64,000 bases of DNA, from contig JASBVO010000004.1 in NCBI GenBank assembly GCA_029961105.1, positions 1 through 64,000 on the forward strand, written 5' to 3'. The translations under genes and the position numbers were made by a program. Of the stretch, positions 33,720 through 42,631 are shown in pieces. The stretch's first letter is position 1. Each line of letters begins with the position of its first letter. This DNA is from Micrococcus sp. Lineage in GTDB: Bacteria; Actinomycetota; Actinomycetes; Actinomycetales; Micrococcaceae. The notes under the pieces were generated by a model. The model had not been told where the DNA came from. It made no database searches and saw nothing but the letters and a program-made list of their open reading frames with translations.

Positions 33720-34205
33720 ATGACCAACGACCCAAAGGGCACCGAGGAGCTGAGCGAGGATGCCTGCTGGGCGCGGTTGCGCGCCGGGGAGGTCGCACGA
33801 CTGGCCGTCATCGTGGACGACCACCCGGAGATCTTCCCCATTAACTACGTGGTGGACCACGGCTCGCTCGTCTTCCGCACCGCGGAGGGGACCAAGGTCC
33901 ATGCCGCCCTGTCCACTTCGCGGGTGGCCGTGGAGGTCGACGGCGTGGACGCCCCGGACGAGGGCCCGGGTGCGGCCGCCGCCCACGCGTGGAGCGTGGT
34001 CCTGAAGGGGGCGGCAGAGCAGATCACCGCCACGGAGGAGCTGATGGACACCACCGGGCTTCCGCTGACCCCCTGGCAGACGGGGGCCAAGGGCAAGTTC
34101 GTGCGGATCAGGCCCACGGAGGTCACGGGGCGGCGGTTTCCCGTGACCGCGCCGGAGGAGTGGCGCACCTCGGTCTCGGACGTGCCCCACGCCTCGGACG
34201 AATGA
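33720..34205 (+). CDS. Pyridoxamine 5'-phosphate oxidase-like (PPOX) protein, copy 1
   Basis: The 161-residue protein has the split-barrel flavin/F420-binding pattern. It has LSEDACWARLRAGEVARLAVIVDDHPEIFPINYVVDHGSLVFRTAEGTK, AWSVVLKGAAEQI, and KGKFVRIRPTEVTGRRF. The substrate is unknown. ATG has GAGGAGG upstream. A close paralogue is at 37792-38253; the two share the N-terminal block and the WxxxxKG..EQxT region. Confidence 0.85.
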   Translation: MTNDPKGTEELSEDACWARLRAGEVARLAVIVDDHPEIFPINYVVDHGSLVFRTAEGTKVHAALSTSRVAVEVDGVDAPDEGPGAAAAHAWSVVLKGAAEQITATEELMDTTGLPLTPWQTGAKGKFVRIRPTEVTGRRFPVTAPEEWRTSVSDVPHASDE

Positions 34206-34301
34206 CCCCCGGTGGGTCGTCCCGGTCCGGCAGGTCGCTCCGGACCGGGCGATCGTTCCGGTCTGGAAGAGCGCTCCGCTCCTCCGGAAGGCCGGACGGC
34301 G

Positions 34302-34754
34302 GTGAGCCGGGCAGGCGCCGACCGGGCCGACGTCGTGGGCCGGCTCCTGCACGACTTCAACACCGAGTTCGGCTCGCCGACCCCCGGCTCGGGCCAGTTC
34401 GCGGCGCGCTTCGCGCGGTTGCTGGAGCGCGATGACGTCCTCGTGCTCCTGGCCGGTGACCCGGCGGAGCCGACCGGTTTCGCGTACCTCACCCTGCGCC
34501 CGTCCCCGTACTTCGACGGGCCGCTGATGCAACTCGAGGAGCTGTACGTGGTGCCGCGGCTGCGGGACCGCGGGATCGGCACCGCCTTGGTCCTGGACAT
34601 CCTGCGCCGCGCCCGGGCACGGCGCTGCGGCGAGGTGCACATCGCCGTGGACGAGGTCGACGCGGACACCCGCCGCTTTTACGAACGGCACGGCTTCTCG
34701 AACTACGAGTCCGGTGAGGACTACCGGATGCTGCTGTACGTCCAGGAGCTGTGA
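34302..34754 (+). CDS. GNAT-family N-acetyltransferase
   Basis: The 150-residue protein has the GNAT core with LQLEELYVVPRLRDRGIGTALVLDILRRARA, where RDRGIG is the acetyl-CoA loop, and TRRFYERHGFSNYE near the end. The acceptor is unknown. GTG at 34302 with GGAAGG upstream was chosen over an upstream ATG whose extra 30 residues are Arg/Gly/Ser low complexity. It follows the PPOX gene by 96 bases. Confidence 0.8.
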   Translation: MSRAGADRADVVGRLLHDFNTEFGSPTPGSGQFAARFARLLERDDVLVLLAGDPAEPTGFAYLTLRPSPYFDGPLMQLEELYVVPRLRDRGIGTALVLDILRRARARRCGEVHIAVDEVDADTRRFYERHGFSNYESGEDYRMLLYVQEL

Positions 34755-34784
34755 AGGCCGGTCCCGGGCCGGGGGCCGGAACCG

Positions 34785-36068
34785 TCAGACTTTGGCACGG
34801 GCACGCTCGACGATCCACGACGCCACCCTCTCGAGCAGGGCGGCGTCGGTCGGCCGGCGGATGAGCCTGGAGTAGGCCCCCAGGTTCGGCCGGTCCGGGT
34901 CCGTGCGCAGCAGGTGGGTCAGGTCCTTGGCGCGGTGGACCTCCACCGGCCCGGCGACGGTGTCCCGGATGGTCTCCAGGTCCTCGACGTCGACCTGCAG
35001 GTCCTTCTCCCCGGTGATCGCCAGGACCGGAGCGGTGATCCGGGCCAGGAACGGCACGGGGTCGAAGTCCAGCAGCTCGCGCTGCCAGCGCGCGTTGACC
35101 TTCTGGAAGTTCATCCGAAGGGTGTCCGTGGTCGAGGCCTGGATCCTCTGCACGGACTTCTGCTGCAGCTTGGCCAGGTCGAGCCTGAGCAGCCGCACCA
35201 CCATCCGGGCGAACGGCGGCAGGGCGCTGGCGACCTGGCGGGTCTGCCAGGCCATCATCTCGAGTCCGGGGACGCCGGGGGCCGCGAGCAGCACCACGCC
35301 GGAGAGGTCCTCGTCCCCGGCGGCGAGCGCCTCGACGATCATCCCGCCCTCGCTGTGGCCCACCAGGAACGCCGGACGGGACGCCGCCGGGCTCTGCGTG
35401 CGCAGCCAGGCCAAGGCGGCCCGGGCGTCGTCCACGTTGTCCCTCAGTCCGGTCTTGAGGAACGAACCCTCGGATCGGCCGACGCCGCGCTTGTCGTAGC
35501 GCAGGGACGCGATCCCGTGCGCCGCGAGGGCGTGCGCGAGGTCCGCACTCACGCCCAGCGGCAGCCGGGAGTGGTCGGAATCCCGGTCGACCTCCCCCGA
35601 CCCCGGCACGATGAGCGCCACGGCGAGGGGCTGACGGTCGCGCGGCGCGGCGTAGGTGCCGGCCAGGCCGAGACCGGCGGAGACGAAGACGACGTCCGTC
35701 TCGGCAACGGCGCGGCGGCGGTCCAGGGCGCTGGAGACCTCGCGCTGCACGGCCTCGGCGGCGGGCACGGCGATCACCAGGTCGGTGAGCCGGTGGTCCC
35801 GCAGCGTGATGTGCAGGCCCTTCTGCGCCCGGTGGGCGACGACGAAGGACCGGCCGGCGGGGCGCCGCCACGTGCCGATACGCGTGAGACCGGGAAGCGC
35901 CAGGCCCGGGGCACGCAGGCCGCGCACCGCCCCGAGGGAGTCGGCGACGACGCGCACGGATTCGATGGCGTCCAGTGGGATCCGCAGGTCCCGGTGCAGG
36001 GCGGCGATCTTCTCCCCGGCGCTCAGGGTGACCACGAGGTCCTTGGAGGTGACGGTGAGCTGTGCCAT
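34785..36068 (-). CDS. Alpha/beta hydrolase with N-terminal PH-like domain
   Basis: The 427-residue protein has an N-terminal region of about 120 residues (VTSKDLVVTLSAGEKIAALHRDLRIPLDAI, TWRRPAGRSFVVAHRAQKGLHITL) resembling the bacterial PH-like domain. A hydrolase follows, with IVPGSGEVDRDSD, RYDKRGVGRSEG, the nucleophile in VGHSEGG, ITGEKDLQVD and a late DLTHLLR histidine. A strong promoter lies just upstream. Behind it on the same strand is an ArsR-like regulator that may control it. Substrate unknown; the fusion suggests a membrane- or protein-docked esterase. Confidence 0.8.
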   Translation of the reverse strand: MAQLTVTSKDLVVTLSAGEKIAALHRDLRIPLDAIESVRVVADSLGAVRGLRAPGLALPGLTRIGTWRRPAGRSFVVAHRAQKGLHITLRDHRLTDLVIAVPAAEAVQREVSSALDRRRAVAETDVVFVSAGLGLAGTYAAPRDRQPLAVALIVPGSGEVDRDSDHSRLPLGVSADLAHALAAHGIASLRYDKRGVGRSEGSFLKTGLRDNVDDARAALAWLRTQSPAASRPAFLVGHSEGGMIVEALAAGDEDLSGVVLLAAPGVPGLEMMAWQTRQVASALPPFARMVVRLLRLDLAKLQQKSVQRIQASTTDTLRMNFQKVNARWQRELLDFDPVPFLARITAPVLAITGEKDLQVDVEDLETIRDTVAGPVEVHRAKDLTHLLRTDPDRPNLGAYSRLIRRPTDAALLERVASWIVERARAKV

Positions 36069-36098
36069 GGTCGTCCTTTCGACGTATCGACAGGGACG

Positions 36099-36127
36099 AT
36101 TATTCTCATCTATGCGAACAGTGTCAA
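36099..36127 (-). promoter_or_regulatory. Consensus promoter for the PH-like/hydrolase gene
   Basis: On the minus strand TTGACA (plus 36122-36127) and AATAAT (plus 36099-36104) are separated by exactly 17 bases, the best sigma-A-type promoter in the window. An ACAGT/ACTGT inverted repeat at about 36119-36139 overlaps the -35 and could be the operator of the adjacent regulator. Confidence 0.75.
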
Positions 36128-36160
36128 TAGCGAGACTGTCGACCGGCTGCCCCTCGCCGC

Positions 36161-36706
36161 CTACTCCTCGCCGCGGCCGGGGACGAGGACGGTCGAGACC
36201 AGGCGCCGCACGCGCCCGGTGCCGGGCCCGTACTCGAGTCGGTCCCGGACCAGGTCACCGACCTCGCGGAGCAGGTCCCGCAACTCGTCGTCGGTGAGCC
36301 ACAGGGCCAGGTGGCGGTAGCCCACGCCGTCCCGGTCCAGGTCGACGTCGCCGGAGTCGATGTAGCGTTCGAAGCCGGCCAGGACACCGGCGAGGAAGGC
36401 GATGAAGGCGACCTTGTGCTCCTCGGGGGTCATGGCGGCGACGTCCTCGGCCTGGAGGTCGGCCGCCGCCGCGTGCAGGGCGTAGGTGCGCTCCACCGCC
36501 CCGCGGACCCGCTGCTCGTCGACCACGTCCAGGATGCCGGCGTCCGCCAGGGTCGCCACGTGCCGGTAGAGGGTCGCGGCGGACACGTCGCCCAGCTCCG
36601 CGGCGATCTGCGCCGTCGTCCGCTCACGGCCGCCCAGCAGGGCCTGGATGATCCTCAGCCGGACCGGATGGAGGACGACGTCAGCGGTGCTCGGGGTGCG
36701 TGCCAT
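36161..36706 (-). CDS. ArsR-like helix-turn-helix transcriptional regulator
   Basis: The 181-residue protein begins with a winged-helix domain: VLHPVRLRIIQALLGGRERTTAQIAAELGDVSAATLYRHVATLADAGIL, then a wing with VVDEQRVRGAVERTYAL. A helical effector or dimer domain follows. It lies directly upstream of the PH-like/hydrolase gene in the same direction, with that gene's consensus promoter in between, so control of the hydrolase is a reasonable inference. The inducer is unknown. Confidence 0.85.
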   Translation of the reverse strand: MARTPSTADVVLHPVRLRIIQALLGGRERTTAQIAAELGDVSAATLYRHVATLADAGILDVVDEQRVRGAVERTYALHAAAADLQAEDVAAMTPEEHKVAFIAFLAGVLAGFERYIDSGDVDLDRDGVGYRHLALWLTDDELRDLLREVGDLVRDRLEYGPGTGRVRRLVSTVLVPGRGEE

Positions 36707-36759
36707 GGTTCCAGAATCCCACAGGCGAGAGCATTCGCCGCCGTGAGAACGGTGGCGGC

Positions 36760-37674
36760 TCAGGCCAGCACGACGATGTTCCCGGCCGCGTGCCCGGTCT
36801 CGACGGCGGCCACGGCCCGCTCCGCCTCGGCCAGCCGGAAGCGCGCGGTCACCACGGGGGTGAACCGGCCCGTTGCCACCAGGGCGGCGACCTCGGTGAA
36901 CACGGCGCTCGTGCGTCGCCGGGTCACCCCGGAGCCGCCGAGCGCCACGGCCCCGGGGACATCGGCCACGCTGCGTAGCGCACCCGGGCGGCGCAGCAGG
37001 GGAATGGCCTCGGCCAGGACCTCGCCACCGACCGCGTCGATCACGGCGTCCACCCCGCCCGGGGCGAGCTCGCCGGCCCGTCGCGTCCAGCCGGGGCCCT
37101 TGGCCACGTGGACCGCCCCCAGACCGGCCACCAGGTCCCGTTTGGCCTCCGAGGCCACGCCGAGCACGCGCAGCCCCCGGTCACGGGCGAGGCCGCAGAC
37201 GCAACTGCCCACCCCGCCACCGGCGCCGCGCACCAGCACGGTGGCCCCGGCCGGCAGGTCGAGCTCGTCGAGGGCATCGTGTGCGGTCCCGGCCGCCACC
37301 GGGATGCAGCAGGCCTGGTCGTCCTCCACGCCGTCGGGGATGCGGGCCGTCCCGGCCGCGTCCAGCAGCACGCGGTCGACCAGCGCGCCGGTGCCGGCCG
37401 CCGTCGCGCCGAAGACCCGCTCCCCGGCCCTGACGCCCGTGACGCCCGGTCCGGCCCCGAGCACCACGCCCGCCGCCTCGCGACCCAGCGCCATGGGGAA
37501 GTGCACCGGGATCCGCCCGGCACGCTGGCCGTTGCGGACCTTGATGTCCGCTGGGTTCACCCCCGCCGCCGTCATCCGCACCAGGACCTGGCCGGGGCCG
37601 GGCACAGGATCCGCCACCTCGAGGTGTTCCATGACCTCCGGGCCGCCGTACCGCTGGAAACCGAGCATGCGCAT
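36760..37674 (-). CDS. Quinone oxidoreductase-like (zinc-free MDR) protein
   Basis: The 304-residue medium-chain reductase has FQRYGGPEVME at the start, GVNPADIKVRNGQ, LVRGAGGGVGSCVCGLARDRG as the NADPH loop, and a short C-terminus with AEAERAVAAVETG. The zinc-ligand cysteines of alcohol dehydrogenases are absent, so it is an NADPH quinone or enone reductase type. Start ATG at 37674; an ATG six bases further in is also possible. It is divergent from the second PPOX gene. Confidence 0.85.
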   Translation of the reverse strand: MRMLGFQRYGGPEVMEHLEVADPVPGPGQVLVRMTAAGVNPADIKVRNGQRAGRIPVHFPMALGREAAGVVLGAGPGVTGVRAGERVFGATAAGTGALVDRVLLDAAGTARIPDGVEDDQACCIPVAAGTAHDALDELDLPAGATVLVRGAGGGVGSCVCGLARDRGLRVLGVASEAKRDLVAGLGAVHVAKGPGWTRRAGELAPGGVDAVIDAVGGEVLAEAIPLLRRPGALRSVADVPGAVALGGSGVTRRRTSAVFTEVAALVATGRFTPVVTARFRLAEAERAVAAVETGHAAGNIVVLA

Positions 37675-37791
37675 GGGGACAGTCAAGCACCCCGGGTGAC
37701 CAGCACTTGTGCCCGGTGACCCGCCACGGCCCAGAATGGTCCGAGTCAACCGACCGTTCCGCGTCAGGAGCGGTCACGCCGAGGAGGACCG

Positions 37792-38253
37792 ATGACCGAG
37801 CAGCCCACCACCGAGGAGCACCTGTCCGAGGACGCCTGCTGGGAGCGCCTGCGCCAGGCTCCCGTGGGACGGTTGGCGGTGTGGGTCGAGGACCACCCGG
37901 AGATCTTCCCCGTGACCTTCGCCGTGGACCGGGGGACGATCCTGTTCCGCAGCGGACCCGGGAAAAAGCTGGAGGCCGTCCTGTCCGGGGCGCCGGTGGC
38001 CTTCGAGGCCGACGCACTGGAGGCCACCACCTCGATCGTGTGGAGCGTGGTGGTCAAGGGCCGCGCCGAGCAGGTCACCCGTTCCGTGGAGTTGATGGAC
38101 ACCGGGGACCTGCCCCTCAAGCCCTGGCACCCGGGGGAGAAGGGCGCCTTCGTGCGGATCGTGCCCGCCGAGGTCTCGGGCCGGAGGTTCCCCATCGCGG
38201 ACCCGGACTGGTGGAAGGCGGCCGGCGCCAACCTCCGCGGGTTCGAGGAGTAG
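37792..38253 (+). CDS. Pyridoxamine 5'-phosphate oxidase-like (PPOX) protein, copy 2
   Basis: The 153-residue protein repeats the layout of copy 1, with LSEDACWERLRQAPVGRLAVWVEDHPEIFPVTFAVDRGTILFR, VWSVVVKGRAEQVT, a LMDTGDLPLKPW segment and KGAFVRIVPAEVSGRRFPI. It is a split-barrel flavin or F420 protein of unknown substrate. ATG follows GAGGAGGACCG. The identical blocks in the two copies suggest duplication within this lineage, with a four-kilobase segment between them. Confidence 0.85.
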   Translation: MTEQPTTEEHLSEDACWERLRQAPVGRLAVWVEDHPEIFPVTFAVDRGTILFRSGPGKKLEAVLSGAPVAFEADALEATTSIVWSVVVKGRAEQVTRSVELMDTGDLPLKPWHPGEKGAFVRIVPAEVSGRRFPIADPDWWKAAGANLRGFEE

Positions 38254-38301
38254 GCGGCCGGCCGCCGGCAGCCCCTGGTGGCACGGGCCGGCCGGGGGCC
38301 G

Positions 38302-39675
38302 TCAGGCCGGCTTGCTGACCTCCGGCAGGGACCGGCTCACGAGCACCCCGGCCAGTCCCATCAGGGCGAGGAAACCCAGGGCGACCTCGGGCCCCAGGGC
38401 GGCCAGCGCTCCGGAGAGTCCTCCGACCACGAGCAGCAGGACGCCGATCGCGGTGTTCGCCACGGCCACGTACTCCGTGCGCCGGTCCCCCTCGGCCACG
38501 TCCACCACGTAGGTCTTCCGCGCCACGCGCACCGCGGTGTGCGCCGTGACGAGCAGGAGGTAGACCACCGGATACAGCCACCACAGCTGCCGCGCTCCCG
38601 GGACCGCGAGCGCGCCGAGGAACGCGGCCAGCACCGCCACGGACGCCCCCGCGCCCCACATCATCAGGGACCGGGACGAGCGGTCGGCCAGCGTCCCGAA
38701 CGGCTTGCCGCCCACCAGGCTCGCGACGCCCTGGGCGATGACGAACGGTCCCAGCCCGCTGAGCCCCGCACCCGCGACGCCGGCCGCGAGCGCCACGACG
38801 AACGGCGGGCTCAGCGCGGAGACGAGCAGCAGGGTCCGGGCCAGGACGAACCGCCGGAACACCCCGTCCCCGCGCAGCAGCGTCCAGGACCTGCGCGCCC
38901 AGCCGGCGTCGCCGTCGTCGTCCGCGGCCGTGCCGTCCCCGCCGGGGGACTGCCCCGCCCGGTCGATCGGTTCCCGGTCCGGGCCCTCGTCCGGCTCCGG
39001 GTCCGGCTCCGGGTCTGGTTCGCGGATCCCGGCGAACACCGCGCCGGCACCCACCCAGGCCAGGGCCGCGCCACCCAGCAAGGACGCGAGCACCAACGGG
39101 GAGACCTCCTCGCCGCCGAGCACCCGGATGAGGAGGCCGAGCGTGATCGCCACGGCCCCGGAGAACACCGTGCTCAGCCCCGTGATCTGGCCGCGTTCTC
39201 CCTTGGGCACCGTGCGGCCCATGACGTCCTTGCCGGCCAGTGAACACAGGGCCCGGGACAGCGCGAACACGGCCAGCGCGCCGAGGATGGCCCAGCCGGC
39301 CGCGGCGCCCTCGAGCACCGCGGCGGCGAACGCCATCGCCGCGGCGCCCGCCGCCTGGCCGGCGGCCCCGGCCACCCAGGCCATGCGGCGGCGCCGGAGC
39401 CGCTGCAAGGGACCCGTCATGGCGGCCTGCGGGAGCATCGAACCGGACTCCCGGATGGGCACGAGCAGGCCGATCAGCACCGCGGGGGCGCCCAGTGAGG
39501 CCAGTAGCCAGGGCAGCACCGTCTTGGCGTTGACGACCTGGTCGCCGATGGCCTGCAGGGTGTCCGCCACGATTTGCCGCAGTCCGTTGCGGGCGATGGC
39601 GCGCTGCTCACCGGAGTGCTGTCCGGAGCGGTCGGCGCGGACGAGGCGCTGATAGGTCCGGAGGGTGGAGATCAC
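38302..39675 (-). CDS. MFS transporter
   Basis: The 457-residue protein has about twelve membrane segments. It has a central acidic, repetitive loop (REPDPEPDPEPDEGPDREP) and family features including VPIRESGSMLPQAAM and GTLADRSSRSLMMWG. It probably exports a small molecule. No Shine-Dalgarno sequence is seen; a GAGAAT six bases before the GTG at 39675 suits leaderless initiation, but a GTG at 39693 is an alternative start. Confidence 0.75.
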   Translation of the reverse strand: MISTLRTYQRLVRADRSGQHSGEQRAIARNGLRQIVADTLQAIGDQVVNAKTVLPWLLASLGAPAVLIGLLVPIRESGSMLPQAAMTGPLQRLRRRRMAWVAGAAGQAAGAAAMAFAAAVLEGAAAGWAILGALAVFALSRALCSLAGKDVMGRTVPKGERGQITGLSTVFSGAVAITLGLLIRVLGGEEVSPLVLASLLGGAALAWVGAGAVFAGIREPDPEPDPEPDEGPDREPIDRAGQSPGGDGTAADDDGDAGWARRSWTLLRGDGVFRRFVLARTLLLVSALSPPFVVALAAGVAGAGLSGLGPFVIAQGVASLVGGKPFGTLADRSSRSLMMWGAGASVAVLAAFLGALAVPGARQLWWLYPVVYLLLVTAHTAVRVARKTYVVDVAEGDRRTEYVAVANTAIGVLLLVVGGLSGALAALGPEVALGFLALMGLAGVLVSRSLPEVSKPA

Positions 39676-39776
39676 CCAACCATTCTCGCCCACCGCGGAC
39701 CACGGGGCGGGTCAGCAGGCCCCGCGGTCAGGCGTCAGGAGCCGGAGAGGGTGGCCCAGACGCCGGAGCGTCGGGA

Positions 39777-40610
39777 TCAGGGACGCCGCCAGCCGTCGCC
39801 CTCCAGATGCGAGCCGGCCATCGGTCCCATGGTGAGCATGCCACCGTCGACGGCCCAGGACGCGCCGTTGACGTACCCGGCGTCCGGGCCGCACAGGAAG
39901 GCCACCGTGGCCGCGATCTCCCGCGCGTCCCCGGGCCGGGCCACGGGGATCCCGGGCCGGTGCTTGCCCTCGAGGACGGACTCGTCCTCCTGGCCGGTCA
40001 TCGGGGTGGCGATCTCCCCGGGCGCCACCGCGTTCACGGTGATGCCGTACTCGGCCAACTCGAGGGCGGCGACCTTGACCAGCAGCCCCAGGCCGCCCTT
40101 GGCCGCGCAGTACGGTCCGGCGCCCACGCGCGGGGCGTGCTCGTGGACCGAGGTGATGGCCACGATCCTCCCGCCGGTACCGGCGGACACCATGTGGCGG
40201 GCGGCCGCCTGCAGGCAGCAGAACGCACCGTCGAGGTCCACGGAGAGCACATGGCGCCAGTCCGCGTAGTCCAGGTCCAGGAGCCGGGTCGAGGTGCCGG
40301 TGCCGGAACTCATCACGAGGGTGTCGACGCCGCCCATCTCCTCGGCGAGTTCGTCCACGACCTGAGTCCCCTGCACAGGATCGCTCAGGTCGAGCCGGCG
40401 CACGTGGGCGGTGCCGCCCGCAGCGCCCACCTCGGTCGCGGTCGCCTCCGCGCCCTCGCGGTCCTCATGCCAGGTGATGCCGATGTGGCGTCCGGGTGCG
40501 GCCATGGCCACCGCCGTGGCCTTCCCGATCCCGGAGTCGGCGCCGGTGATGATGATCCTGCGGGGTTCGAAGGCCGCGGGCGGATGGGTCGGGGACGGCT
40601 GGGCGGTCAC
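39777..40610 (-). CDS. Short-chain dehydrogenase/reductase
   Basis: The 277-residue SDR has ITGADSGIGKATAVAMA as the cofactor loop, the LDLSDP acid, a catalytic serine in AITSVHEHAPRVG, YCAAKGG with the YxxxK pair, and PGEIATPMTG. It reduces or oxidises an unknown alcohol or ketone, with NADP(H) or NAD(H). The GTG start overlaps the stop of the small upstream gene (GTGA), so the two are translationally coupled. Confidence 0.9.
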   Translation of the reverse strand: MTAQPSPTHPPAAFEPRRIIITGADSGIGKATAVAMAAPGRHIGITWHEDREGAEATATEVGAAGGTAHVRRLDLSDPVQGTQVVDELAEEMGGVDTLVMSSGTGTSTRLLDLDYADWRHVLSVDLDGAFCCLQAAARHMVSAGTGGRIVAITSVHEHAPRVGAGPYCAAKGGLGLLVKVAALELAEYGITVNAVAPGEIATPMTGQEDESVLEGKHRPGIPVARPGDAREIAATVAFLCGPDAGYVNGASWAVDGGMLTMGPMAGSHLEGDGWRRP

Positions 40611-40885
40611 CGATTGACCGGCTTGAAGAAGGTGCTGTCGCTGCCGTCGGCCTTCTGCTGCTGGTAGAGGAAGGCCAGCTTCTCCTCGTCGAACTTCGCG
40701 AACCAGTCATCCCAGCTGATGTGCTCGAGCTGGTCCTCACCGGCCCCGCCGGGGAAGTCGATGCGCAGCACGCCGGCCTTGCCGGACTTCTCGGTGCCCT
40801 TCACGCTGGCGGGCTTGCCGTCGTGCTCCTCCACCCAGCGGCGGATCTCCTCGTGGTCGGTGGTCGTGGTGCTCTCGGATGCCAT
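40607..40885 (-). CDS. Small conserved acidic protein
   Basis: The 92-residue protein has HEEIRRWVEEHDGKPASVKGTEKSGKAGVLRIDFPGG and LEHISWDDWFAKFDEEKLAFLYQQ. Close relatives are common in actinobacteria and proteobacteria and, as I recall, are sometimes mislabelled as 1,4-alpha-glucan-branching enzyme although far too short. No function is known. ATG follows CAGGAGG, and the stop overlaps the SDR start. Confidence 0.75.
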   Translation of the reverse strand: MASESTTTTDHEEIRRWVEEHDGKPASVKGTEKSGKAGVLRIDFPGGAGEDQLEHISWDDWFAKFDEEKLAFLYQQQKADGSDSTFFKPVNR

Positions 40886-41016
40886 GTGTCCTCCTGGTGG
40901 AAGTCCGTCGGGTCGAGCGGGTGACCCCCGCCCGGCCGGTGGGGCGTCTCCGACGCTAGGGGTGAGAAGCGACCGGACACAAGCCCCCCGCTCCGAGAGT
41001 GGGTCCCCGCGGGCGA

Positions 41017-41709
41017 CTACTCCAGGCGTCCCCGGAACGGCGTGGTGAAGTCGAAGGCCTCCGGCCCGTGCACGGCCCGGTACCGGGCGACCCACTCCGG
41101 CAGGAGCCACACCCGGTGCACGAACTGGGTGTGCCGGGGCTGTCTCTTCACCGCCCAACTGGCGAACACCAGCTCGGCGAGGTCGGACTCGATCAGGTAG
41201 GTGCACTGGCCGGCCGGCGTCATGCCCAGCATCCGGACCCGTCCCGGCTCGACCATGTGACACTCCAGGATGCTCTCCCAGTCCCACCAGAGCAGGTTGG
41301 AGGACGTCCGCAGGTAGAACCCGAACTGGTTGACGCAGAGCATCCCGGTGTCAAGGTGGTGCCAGGCCGCCTGCGCCGCCCGGGCCGCGGCAGCCCGGCG
41401 TCGCGCGTTCCCGACCGCCCGGCCGATCGCCGCCCCCGCGCTGATGGCCAGTCCGCCCCGGCCGGCGGCGAAGAAGAAGCCGCCCTCCCGGGCGTAGGAC
41501 CCGTCCCCGCGTGACTCGAAGGAATACAGCGAGAACGGGGCGACGGCGACGATGCGGTTGTCCGGGTATGACCCGCCGACCGCGAAGTCCACGGGTACGG
41601 GCAGGATCTGGTCGAACTCACCGTGGACGTGGGCGTGGACGACCTGCGCGGTTCGCAGCAGCATCTGGTCACGGACGGTCCAGAGCTGGCTGCCGGCGTG
41701 TGTCCCCAT
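41017..41709 (-). CDS. Conserved hypothetical protein
   Basis: The 230-residue protein has a Gly/Ala-rich central segment (FFFAAGRGGLAISAGAAIGRAVGNARRRAAAARAA) and many aromatic residues (LLWWDWESILECHM). It lacks a signal peptide or clear membrane helices. I do not recognise the family. There is no Shine-Dalgarno sequence; TAGGGT six bases before the ATG (plus 41716-41721) suggests a leaderless message. That -10 overlaps the stop codon of the upstream gene. Confidence 0.65.
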   Translation of the reverse strand: MGTHAGSQLWTVRDQMLLRTAQVVHAHVHGEFDQILPVPVDFAVGGSYPDNRIVAVAPFSLYSFESRGDGSYAREGGFFFAAGRGGLAISAGAAIGRAVGNARRRAAAARAAQAAWHHLDTGMLCVNQFGFYLRTSSNLLWWDWESILECHMVEPGRVRMLGMTPAGQCTYLIESDLAELVFASWAVKRQPRHTQFVHRVWLLPEWVARYRAVHGPEAFDFTTPFRGRLE

Positions 41710-41718
41710 GCGCCCACC

Positions 41719-42528
41719 CTATTCCCGGCCGGGGACATCCCCGAGGTTGTCCACAGGCCTGTGCGCCCCACCCGAGAGCCACCGGTCCAGCGTGACCTCA
41801 TCCACGGTGGCGTCCGGCGGAATGAGGCCATCCCCGGCGAAGGCCTTGCCGAGCAGGGGCGCTTCCAGAATCATCCGCGGGCGGCGGCCGCCGATGGAGC
41901 CCCTCGCCGCGATGACCCGCCGGGCGACCTCCGCCGCCGTGGCCACTTCGGGCCCGCGGATGGCCACGACCCGGACCTCCGCCCCGTCATGCCTCCGGGT
42001 GACCTCATCCGCCACCAGCCGCGCCACCGATTCCGCGGCCACCGGGGCCATCCGCATGGTCGGGACGAACGCCACCGGACCCAGGGTGACGCGCCGCATG
42101 ATCACGGCCACCAGCTCGAACCACTGCGTCGAGTGGACGATCGTCAGCGGCAGACCCGAGGAACGGTAGGCGTGCTCCTGCGCGGCCTTGCCCCGGTAGT
42201 AGCCGTAGCCCCGGTTGACAGCCGGGTCCGTCGCCCCGGCGATCGAGACGCAGATGATGCGCCCGACGCCGGCCCCGCGGGCCGCCGCGCAGACGTTGCC
42301 GGCCGTCGTGGTGAAGAACTCGAGGGCCTTCACCGTGTTCATGGACTCGATGTTCAGGCAGTCGACCACGACGTCGGCTCCTGCGAGCGCCGTGTCCAGA
42401 CCGGCCCCGGTGACGGCGTCCACGCCGGAGGACCGGCTGGCGGCCACGACCTCGTGGCCGGACTCGCGTAGGTGCTGGACGATGAAGCGGCCGATGGTTC
42501 CGGTGGCGCCGAGGACGGTGACCTTCAT
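41719..42528 (-). CDS. NAD(P)-binding NmrA/SDR-like protein
   Basis: The 269-residue protein starts MKVTVLGATGTIGRFIVQHL, a classic GxxGxxG dinucleotide loop. It has VVDCLNIES, RIICVSIAGATDP and a YYRGKAAQE region like the atypical SDRs of the NmrA group. A redox or regulatory function is possible. TAGCAT seven bases before the ATG at 42528 and the lack of a ribosome binding site favour this start and leaderless initiation; an ATG nine bases earlier overlaps that box. Confidence 0.8.
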   Translation of the reverse strand: MKVTVLGATGTIGRFIVQHLRESGHEVVAASRSSGVDAVTGAGLDTALAGADVVVDCLNIESMNTVKALEFFTTTAGNVCAAARGAGVGRIICVSIAGATDPAVNRGYGYYRGKAAQEHAYRSSGLPLTIVHSTQWFELVAVIMRRVTLGPVAFVPTMRMAPVAAESVARLVADEVTRRHDGAEVRVVAIRGPEVATAAEVARRVIAARGSIGGRRPRMILEAPLLGKAFAGDGLIPPDATVDEVTLDRWLSGGAHRPVDNLGDVPGRE

Positions 42529-42631
42529 GATGGGCATGCTAGGGGCGCCCGAGCGTCCGACGGCAGGTCCGGTCGGCGGAGCGCCGCCGCCCACCGCATC
42601 CGCGGCGCGGTTCCGATGATGGAACATCGTC

